A stretch of 64,000 nt of DNA from Pisaster brevispinus (lineage: Eukaryota; Echinodermata; Asteroidea; Forcipulatida; Asteriidae), in NCBI GenBank assembly GCA_023634235.1, contig JAMKCF010000001.1, forward strand, positions 12,720,258 through 12,784,257, read 5' to 3'. A program made the translations under genes and the position numbers. How positions within the stretch are numbered: the stretch's first letter is position 1; each line of letters starts with the position of its first letter. The notes below the pieces were generated by a model, which worked only from the letters and a program-made list of their open reading frames with translations, was not told where the DNA came from and did no database searches. Positions 55,136-64,000 of the stretch are shown piece after piece.

Positions 55136-57399
55136 TAAGCTAAATCGGTCTTCAGAGTCATGAAAAAACAGTGACAAATTGTATCGTCTTTGTAACAGTT
55201 TTAAAAACTATGAACAGTTTCTAGAGCACTCTACTGTGCAATCTGGAAGGGTCTAGATCTAATAGTTTGGGCGATTTAAATGTGATTGTGTTCTCCAAAA
55301 ACTTGTATTACACGCAAAATATAAAACTGACACTTGAAAAGTGCCTGATAGTGATAGTGTAAGTATGTGAGATTTTTTTGTATGGTGTCACGCAGGGTTA
55401 AAGGCAAGAGAACTCTAAATTTTTGCTTCTACAGGGCCCACTTCTGTTCATAGTCGTTTAACTTGTTACAAAGACTGATAACCTTGTTGTTCGGTCCTCC
55501 AGATGTGTTCTTCTTTCTTTTAGATTCACGTTCTGGTCGTATATCAAAAAACAATCTGGGTAAATTGACACAAAAGATACAAAGGAAAACATTTTCATTA
55601 CCTTACACCTAATGAAAACTGATCAATACATAATTTAGAAGTTTCCTTAAAAGCATACATATTTCAAATTTGTTTCCCCTCATAGGTCTTTGCAACTACG
55701 GGTAATTTTGTAGACATGAACCCAGTTTCTGCTTCTTGGGGCCTCAAAAGTGGACGCACATCCCCTTCCCACCCCCATTGACTTTCAGAAGAAAACATCA
55801 TATTTTTATTTTAACAAATATAAATCGCTATACCTTTCAAAAGGTCACACTGAATTTTACAACAACTTTTAACTGATAAAATGAAACTGGCCATCGATGT
55901 CAACATTTGAGAGGCCTACTTTTCTAAATCTCAGATCAGTTAACTGTTTTTTCATAATGCAAACTATCCAGCAACTTAAATTTGATTAGCCAAGATTAAT
56001 AAGCTTCAATGGTGGTTCCACTATAATTCAGATCATTAAAAAAGGGAATGAAACACATGTTAACTTAAGTTGACACTTCGCTTCAATAACAGACTTTATG
56101 AATATGACAAACTACAGTAGTGCAACCCTTTGCTATCGCCTTCACGTAGAGGTGAAAACCAGTTAATTATTGGCTCATCCAGTGCTTAGGTTTACGTCTC
56201 CATTGTTTCATTACTGTTTTACCTCTAAGAAGGTGGCAGGACGAATCAACGCAACAGGTGTATTAAATGACGATTTCAAGAATTGTTATTACAACTTACC
56301 TCTGCAAGAATTCCAGAGTAGCAGCAATTTCTGCAGGGTACTTGATGTTAAAAACATAGGAGATAAACCACAGCTCAATACCTTGTAATAACGAGGTCGA
56401 TTTTATCCGTGGTTCGCCGTCTATACAAATTTCAAACCGCGTTGCAGTGAACGGATTGGGACCTGTAGTAAACAAAATTCAAAGTACATACGTAACAAAA
56501 AAAGGAACAAGACTATGAATCCAACTAAAACTCCAACCCTAATTTTGTATTCGTCCTAATAAAATTGATCCTTAAATTTGTTGGTATATATCCACACAAA
56601 GCCCAGTCCATATTTCCTGCAAAGTGACATCATTTTGCAGCAAATAATTTACCCTTGGTAATAATGTGCAAATTTCTTCTGAACACTTTGCATGAAGTGT
56701 GAATGATCCAGGGTCTGTTAATGCTGATATACAATTATTTAGCAGGTCTCGTTAATATGAGACCAAACACTAAGCATGACCTATTGATCTAACATTTAAT
56801 TTTTAATTTTTTTTAATAGATTATGAATAAACTGTTTGTTTTAATGACAGTGACTTTAAAAAGTGAACAATTATTTCTGTTCTATCCTTAGTTACCTGCA
56901 TAGACCAACATTGGGCTTTCCCTCAAACTTTCAAACTCATCAGAAGTGGCCGTTTCCTAATATAAGATAAAAGATGAAGATATTTTAACTTTAATGTTGT
57001 TGTTTTTTTCCCCTTCTCCCCCCCCCCCCACCTGTTTTCATTTCTTTGTTTGTTTGGGGTTTTTTGGGGGCGGCTTGATTCTGCATACTTCAAGGGAAAA
57101 GATAGTATGAATGTTTTTGTTTTGTTTTTGGGTGTTTATAAGTTTGCTGAATTACAGAGTATTTGTGTTTTTATGTTACAACTTAAATTGTTGTACATTT
57201 TGTGCATTCCGTTTTGAATGATTTATTTTCTTTAGAAAACAGACTTCATGAACGCCTCCATAAATAGGTCACTTGCTGACATGGCTAGACCAACTCCGTG
57301 ACATCACACGCATTACATAAAAGATAATCATGAGTAAATTTGTTAATAGAAGGAACATTTGTCATTCCTTGAGCTATTCCAGGGAGTAATGAATCTGGG

Positions 57400-57740
57400 A
57401 CTTCCAATTGGCAAACACCTGGCGTGTCAGGGCAGAGCGGTCAATGTTCACCAGACCCAAGCTCTGGTGTTGTCAGCAGCAGAGTGTGGGTTCAATTCCC
57501 TGTCATGGCACCTTTGCCCTTGAGCAAGGCACTTAACCATAATTGCTTTGTCAAAAGTTGGGAAGGTAGCTAGTGCATTCTTCTCTACCAACCAGGCTCA
57601 TATAGTGGACGATACCCATGCCTACATCCTTATGGACTGTGAAGGGGGTAACCCTGTTTCAGCCCTTGGAGTAGGCGGCAACATGTCCCTGGTGACAGTT
57701 GATTTGGGTCGATAGCCGTCCGGCCTTGTGAGTTGGGAGA
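57400..57740 (+). mobile_element. tRNA-derived SINE (second family)
   Basis: GGCAGAGCGGTCAATGTTCA, GTGTGGGTTCAATTCCCTGT (B-box-like) and TTGCCCTTGAGCAAGGCACT, AACCATAATTGCTTTG. The last words are shared by widespread SINEs of fish and invertebrates. It lies in intron 3 of the CIDE-N gene. Confidence 0.7.
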
Positions 57741-57894
57741 TATCTCGTAAAAAAAAATGCCACTTGGCAGACCCTGTCAGAACAATTACTTGCTGGAATA
57801 GCTCATATGTAATGAAAATGTCACGGACAGATTCCAATCATGTCAGCAAGTTTATGTGGGAGTTGCAAGTGACCTATTTAAGTGTGTAAACTCA

Positions 57895-57966
57895 GTGTCT
57901 GGTGGTTTAGTAGGTAAGACATCTGCTCAAGATTACAGCGCCTTGGATTTGAATCCCACTTAGGTA
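57895..57966 (+). repeat. tRNA-like sequence
   Basis: TGGTTTAGTAGGTAAGACAT (A-box-like) and GGATTTGAATCCCACT (B-box-like). Acceptor arms do not pair; probably a SINE head. Confidence 0.5.
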
Positions 57967-60036
57967 ACATACCTGTGGATTGAAAGAACATATTATAGTG
58001 CTTATCACACATTGGCATGAGGGTAAAACCAAATAACTTGAAAGTACCTTATATCCCTTCAAGAAGAAGTCCTCCTCCCTAAAATATTGTGGGAGAGTGC
58101 ATATGGCCGCACAAGAAGATACAGTTTCTTGAGAGGGTGATTCAGCATAACCATCTTGAATCAGTGTTTGCCATCGGTCGCTGATTTTCTTCTTCTCTGT
58201 CATGAATTGAAGAATAGAGCTGCCCTTAGAAGCTACATTGGTTGTGAACACCGTATTCGTCTCATGTCCAACAAGATACTGGAAATGATCTGACAAATGG
58301 CGAGGCTGAAATAAGAAAGGCCATGACTGCTTTACATCATGCAGAGATGCTGGCTGCTTGTTGATTTCATATCGTTGGTTGATATATGTAGATTTCATGT
58401 GCTCTACAACTCTAGAGATGTCTTTGTCTCTCTTCGGATACTCCTGCTGCAGCCAGGTTTTCTTTTCTTCCATTGACTCCTGGTCCTCTCCATCAGGAAA
58501 TGCTGTGGGTTGCCACTGTGAACAGCCATAAGTCTTTCACAGGAGTTTTTCTGGGGCATTTACTTGTAGTGCTATTCAAAGCAGGCTGCTTCCGTTTTTC
58601 AGCCATTGCATGACGAATTGAGTGGTGATTATAGTAAGTTGTTTCCAGCGATCGGGCAAACCCTTCAACACCCGTTCCAGAATCATTTTCGAATGATGCT
58701 GTAGACATGTCAACAATAGTGTTTACTATGGCTTTGAAAATCGACCTACAAGGTCTCTCTACGCAATGGATAAACTCGTCCACAATGATCTTTTGTGTTA
58801 GCAGTCTATCTTTAGGTGATGGCCTACGGTTTTCATTCAATGCAGCTTTAAAAGTATGGGGCCACCTGTCTTTCCTTACTGAGAATCTCCTCTGTGAAGT
58901 ACTAGTAGCGTCATTGTGAGCTGTAAAGTAGGAAAGCAATTCTGTTTTAAGTGCACATATTGGGCAATAGATTGAGTACTTATTACAGTGTGAAAAATAT
59001 TCTGAGCCTCTAAACCTTACGTTAAAGTGGTGTCAAGTGTCGTTTCATTTGACTAGAGGGAAACCCGGACTTCACGCGGGTCCAGCTAGTTGAGTTAGTA
59101 CACCTGAATATTAACACCTGCTTTTTGTAAGCATTGTCGACAGTCTCATGATGATTCACACAATGACCACGTGACAACAGTAAAGTCCTGAACACAAAAT
59201 GCTATCCAGTGCTCCTGTCCCTGCCACCCATACACGCCTTCCTATCCCCCATGTCCTTGTGTTCCCGTCCAGTGTTCCTGCCCCCCCCCCCCAAACATTT
59301 ACTTTTGGGGGGCAGCTTGCAACTCTCTCCATAGGCCAATCATTATTTTACCTACCATTTATAGACACTGCATAGAGAATATCTCCTTGTTGCACCATTC
59401 CCAAAGCTATGTCATCATCCACTTCAGTCTCGTCTCCTAGCTGGAGTTGAACATTTTTGATGCCCATCTTGAGACGAACTGTATTTAAAGAAAAGGGGTT
59501 GAGAGCAAAGGTCTTTGTAAAAGGCATTGATAATCTTTTTATCATTCAATTCAATTCAAAATGGTTTATTGACAAATCAAGAATGGTAAATATAACCAAG
59601 TGGTAGATTTTCAGCCAATGGTATTGCTTATACTTATAGTTGTTTTTTACTGTATTGTTTTAAGTTTTTTAAAAATCAGATACATAGCCTAGTTAAAAAT
59701 TACTGCACTTCTGCTTGTTGGGGGAGTGAGATGTATTTTTTTTTTCAAAACAAAACTGGTATCGTTATAATCACAAAATTCTCACCATTGTCTTTAAGGT
59801 CCTCCAAGTTCTTCCCTGCTACTATCTTTTTCAGTTTTCCATTGGAGGTCAATATTTTGTATGGTGTGGAGGCAGCCATGTTGTGTATTACAGTCACAAC
59901 TGATAGAAACACTGAATGCTGAAGTTTGGAAAGAAATGTCTCTTTTAGTCAAGGAAAGCACTCTTTGGTACCACGTAATCACACCTGAACTTGTTATACA
60001 ATGCAAGGGGATAATTATATGGAAGGTCGTCAGCCA

Positions 60037-62583
60037 TTAAACACAACAAACTGGACTGGTGGTCCTCAGCATTGGCCATCTTAAACAGGTTGATTGCTGC
60101 ATCCCTCTCAACTCTTGAAGTTTAACAACTAAGTATAGTGACTGCTCACACAGTAGTGCACATTGGATAACTCCCATTCGAACTTTCTGCCAATTTATCA
60201 TACTGGTGACAATGATTTGTCCCTTCTTGTAATCAGTCCCCTTGTATCGTACATCATGTGCTATAGATACACTATGCTGAGTCTCTGCACAAAACATTGG
60301 ACAGGCAAGCAGACAAGATTGAAACTGCCGATTGTAAAATTCCATTGAAAATTCTGTTGCATGCTTCACTTGCAGTTTGGGAGGATACAGCCTGGACGTG
60401 CTGTATGAAGCTTGCAGCATTTGATGACGTGTGGACAGTGTTTTGGAGACATTTACACAATTTTGAGAGGACGATATGACATATTTGAAGTATTTGTGCT
60501 TACTTTCAAAGCGCATTGTCCATACCCAGATTAGGGGTCCGAATATAAGTGTTAGTTCTGAATAATGAAGAAGAAAGTGGTGCTTCGGGCGCAATGCAGT
60601 GTCGGGAAACAATCTAGCACGATCTAGCAGGTATTCTTCTGTACAGGTTTGTAAGTGCTCAACTTGTCCAACAGAAAGCCTAGGTGCTGTGACTAAACCT
60701 GTAACTTCCTGAAGTTTTAGCAATACCCTCCAAACATCATCATCAGTATCTACTTTATCCCAAATGAGTAGATGAAGAAATCGTATAAATGTCCAATTTT
60801 GGACAGCGTGACCACTCAGTCTTTTGCTTGTGATGTTTTTCTGTGCAGGTATATCACCTTTGTCAGTTCCATGGAAGCCAAATTCAGTTATGCGTTTATT
60901 TAGTAAGTCAGCATCAAACCATTTTTCTGTGTTTATCATCTATTTTAAATAAAGCAAGACATCATAGCTGACGACTCCTTCAGAGAGGTCATGGCCAAGG
61001 CAAGGTGGAAGTCCATCACAAACATGGAAATGTCTAAACTGATTAAACTGGGAATTGCCTTTGATACCCATCACTGAGACACCATTTGGATCAAGATGCA
61101 ACCTGTTTACACACCCTTCATAATGACGTTTGGTGCGCGGCTCTCCAACTGAAACTGGATCTTCACTGAAATGTTGTTTGTGTATACAACAGAAGCGGCA
61201 AAAAAAATTTGCGGAAAAACTTTCCAGAAAACCACCGATGCCATGAGACCCCAAATTGTCACCGCATATCATACACAAAAAACAGTGTATTGTATTCCCT
61301 TCTGGACCAATAAAACCATTTTCTTCTAAATCCAAAAGATCGGTGATAATTGGCTGGAACACTTTTTTGGGAAACTGTTTATAGTCCGACTCCTTACAGA
61401 GCAAAACCAGTTGCATTTGATCAATTTTTGACCTGTTAAAGGTGTGAATATTTCCTAATGACATATAAACACTAAGCAGCTTGTGTTTTTTTCTAGCTGA
61501 CCCCGATGGGTTCACCACTTCAAATGCATCCTGGTACAATATCAGATGTATTGCTGTATCATCTTCTGCGAAGGATGAATTATTGTAGCAAGACCCACTT
61601 TTCCAATCTGAAAACACACCGTCCTCTGGAAGATCTTGATTTGTATATTGTTCATATACTGATTGGCCAGAGAGGAGATTTTTCAACGTCTCCTTGATAG
61701 GAATATAATGCATGTAGCAGTTTTTTCTAGTTCTCTCATTTTGACCAAGTAAAAGTTCAACAGGTTCAACATAATTGAAAAGGGATTTATAAAGTCCCAT
61801 TTGATCGCAAATTTGTTTTATGAACATCTTTAAATATGTTATTTTTTCTGAGCGAGTCAACAATTTGGTCGATGTTATCCCTTTCAAATCCGTCTTCAAG
61901 AAGCAGCTCTTTAATTTCTTAGATCCTGTGTTCATCAGCAAACCCATGGAGTTCAACCACATTGTCAATCAAAAACTGTATTGTCTTGTTTGGTAAGTGA
62001 TACTTGGCCTGTAGTTGGATGTATAAGAGTGCTGCCTTTTTTCAAAAGTTGACTTTCAAATTCTTCATTGTTATCTGGGATGTTGTCTTCAATTTGATCA
62101 CCATCATTTTCTTCAACAGACTCATCGATGAACTCTGCTCCTCTTGCATTAACATACTCAACAGCAATACCCAAGTCATTTTTGTGATATCTGGAGATGT
62201 TGCTTCGAAAGGAGTTGACACTATTAAAAGAGTTAGTACAATTCAAAAATGGACACTTGACTGCAATGCCGCTCTATGTGAAACACAAGGTGTTTTTTAA
62301 AATTCTGCAAATCATCAAACTGCTGCTGACATACAAGAATTTGACACTTGTATATTGCTTCCTGTTGAAGTTGAGCGTCCGCACCTTGAAAGCTTTGAGC
62401 AGTGTGGAATTTGATGGTGTGTGTACTTAAGGACTTCAAGTTTAAAAAAGTATTTGACTTGAGAGAACAGCTGGCAACAGGGCATTTGTATTGAAAATTT
62501 GGTTCATTTTGATGTACAAAACGACAGTGTTTTATGCATGCATCAGCGCTTGGACCCCGAAAACCACAGCTGCAGGCATTCAT
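60037..62583 (-). pseudogene. C2H2/Tnp2-type transposase of CACTA element 2, degraded
   Basis: ATG at 62583 begins MNACSCGFRGPSADACIKHC. Four C2H2-type fingers follow (the last, CPFLNCTNSFNSVNSFRSNI, is reached after a shift near 62267). The core has GSCYNNSSFAEDDTAIHLIL, VVNPSGSARKKHKLLSVYMS, MICGDNLGSHGIGGFLESFS, ANFFCRFCCIHKQ, CLGHDLSEGVVSYDVLLYL and FPDTALRPKHHFLLHYSELT, aligned in order with the Tnp2 core at 17788-19335. Defects: shifts near 62267 and between about 61965 and 61800, in-frame stops near 61918 and at 60940-60942. The enzyme is dead here. It lies upstream of, not inside, the accessory gene. Confidence 0.8.
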
Positions 62584-64000
62584 CTGTTACGACATATGGT
62601 CCATGCCATCCACGGATATATTGACAACGTTCAAGTCTGTGTGTACTTAGTCACTTACATGTACGCCAAATGCAGTCTTGATTGGGGATTGTTGCCAGTT
62701 ATTTCAAGGATTCAAACTTTGTCTGACCACAAAGCAGTGTGTATCTGTAAAAAAAAGAAAATAGAAAACAAAATTATAATAATTTAAATTTCAAGTTTTT
62801 GCATGTTGGAGTCACAATCTAGGGTTATAATCTCTGATTAACTCTAAACAAACAACACAATCACTCAAAAGGGAATAGTAAACAAAATTCAAAATAAAAC
62901 ACAATACCCAATAAAAGGTTCTTTGTGATTTTTTGTAATACCTGAAACCACGCAAAAAAGAATTCAAACTTGTGAATAACTTAGAAACATGTGCATGCTT
63001 ATCCGAAAGATAACTAGTGTTGTTGTTTGTACCCTCAAATTCCCATAAAAAAATTTAAAAACAATTTGACAGTGATTTAGAAAAAATAATAAATAAACAA
63101 ATTAATCAACTGAAATCATTTTCAGTATGGGCCTGATTGTCCATACGTTGAAACACTATTTACGACAGCAGAGTTGATAGTGTTAAAAATACAATACACT
63201 GATTTATTTTTTACGCTGGAGTGGAAGCCTGACTACCATACCCCATCCTAGCAACCCTATTCCACGGTGCGCATGGGCCTGTTGCGTTATCAGAAGTGTG
63301 GAACAAAATAAGCCTATATCGCCTCTGCGTCCCATATCCATATCCAACTTGGCCTTCGACCTTAGGCCTACATGTGGTATGATATGGTTAGCCAACAGTA
63401 ACAACATTATAAAACAAAGAACTTTAGGAAAAAATGATCCCAAATCCAGGCAATCCTACATAGGCCTAGATAGGTTAGTCCAAAAAAATATGCACACAAA
63501 ATTATGTTAATGATGATCACGAACATAAGTGATACTACTACTACTAGGCCCCTAATTAATACAAGTATATTATACATGCTTGTAGGTCTTAACATGAAAC
63601 ATAATGATTAAACGATAATTTATGAATATGACTCTCAGACTGAGTATGGGAGTCATGCTTATCCTATAAAACGTTAGCAGGTCATGCAGGTTAGGCCTAA
63701 CTTTAGTCTTATCATTTTTTGTGGTTGTGTACATGGTGTACCGGGAAAATCATAGCAAAAGAAATTGACGTGGTCGTTGTGGATGTTGTGACTTTCCCTG
63801 GGGCTTCAATACGAAAATGCAAATGTAATTTTTCTTTTTAACTGAGTACAGAAACAGAGCCCCAGTTACTCAGAGTCAGTCTCAGAGTTTGGGTCTTTTC
63901 AAACACAACACTCAACAGTTAATCATTCATTTCTTGTCAATTGTCATGCATGGCCACGATGCCCAGTAGTACCAGTACGTTAACATAAACGCTGCCAAAA
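62584..64000. other. No gene seen at the right edge
   Basis: AT-rich sequence of CACTA element 2. By analogy with the giant element it may include the promoter of the transposase gene. No CAGTG terminus with subterminal repeats was found. Confidence 0.45.

Larger units (their letters stand above)
55429..59879 (-). pseudogene. CIDE-N-like, SAMD3-like accessory protein of CACTA element 2 (6 exons, one frameshift)
   Basis: Exons: 59879-59786, 59478-59356, 58920-58048, 56956-56896, 56462-56300, 55555-55429; all GT/AG and phase-consistent. Residues 1-70: PYKILTSNGKLKKIVAGKNL, then VQLQLGDETEVDDDIALGMV and GDILYAV, the CIDE-N (DFF) pattern with the T-x-VDD acidic motif. Exon 3 has YGCSQWQPTAFPDGEDQESM, EEKKTWLQQEYPKRDKDISR, QSWPFLFQPRHLSDHFQYL; exon 5 has IELWFISYVFNIKYPAEIAA; the end is KLNDYEQKWAL. 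These match the SAM gene of the giant element. One extra base near 58532 (GACTTATGG for GACTATGG) breaks the frame; without it exon 3 has exactly the length needed for its phases. About 480 residues. Confidence 0.75.
51831..64000 (-). mobile_element. CACTA element 2, left part, running off the right edge
   Basis: The left end starts CACTGTAAAAAATTTCTTG at 51831. Its subterminal repeats differ from those of the 33-kb element (TGTTGTA and TACAAC words). Inside are a C2H2/Tnp2 transposase and a SAMD3-like accessory gene, the same pair as in the giant element. No matching CAGTG end is found before 64000, so the element is at least 12.2 kb. Confidence 0.7.

Noticed and set aside
57895..57966. tRNA gene on the plus strand
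   Set aside because: Only A- and B-box-like words; no acceptor pairing.

Overview
This is a eukaryotic, AT-rich, intron-containing window made almost entirely of nested transposable elements. I see no intact ordinary host gene, no rRNA gene and no bona fide tRNA gene. The mix (CACTA elements with SAMD3-like accessory genes, multi-copy G2E3-like HECT genes, a tyrosine-recombinase retrotransposon, L2/CR1-type LINEs and tRNA-derived SINEs) points to a marine invertebrate, most likely a deuterostome such as an echinoderm. That assignment is inference.

Layout. Positions 1-3371 are the right part of a DNA transposon (element A) that runs off the left edge and carries a broken HECT-type gene on the minus strand; it sits in a LINE fragment (3372-3523). 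Positions 3524-9100 are a decayed tyrosine-recombinase retrotransposon (gag, RT/RNase H, recombinase). A MULE-like transposase fragment follows (9185-10088). From 10462 to 50966 lies one piggyBac element (ATAA on both sides, matching ends CCCTTTCAGTAC) blown up by later insertions. Its transposase frame is split at 10894 by a 33,285-bp CACTA/EnSpm-like element (10895-44179) and resumes in frame at 44182.

Inside that CACTA element are a degraded Tnp2-type transposase (17788-20093) and a multi-exon gene with a SAM domain (43800 down to 12658). The 23.5-kb intron of that gene contains a second HECT transposon (element B, 28723-38973). Element B has near-identical 94-bp terminal inverted repeats, a 6-bp target duplication AAAACC, a SAM-like/HECT E3-ligase-type gene on the plus strand and a two-exon DDE integrase on the minus strand. 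The 3' part of the piggyBac was hit by a LINE (46498-50272), which was itself hit by a 2.4-kb non-autonomous hAT element (47688-50076, 8-bp duplication GCCTCACC).

From 51831 to beyond the right edge is a second CACTA-like element. It has the same two-gene content (C2H2/Tnp2 transposase 62583-60037; accessory gene 59879-55429), but the accessory protein starts with a CIDE-N-like domain instead of a SAM domain.

The main biological point is that three or four large DNA transposons here carry signalling or ubiquitin-type accessory proteins (SAM, CIDE-N, HECT) beside their transposases. The N-terminal domain is swapped between related elements. In the 33-kb element the accessory gene is nearly undamaged while the transposase is dead. 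All boundaries and exon joins were read by eye; homology names come from motif recognition, not from a search.
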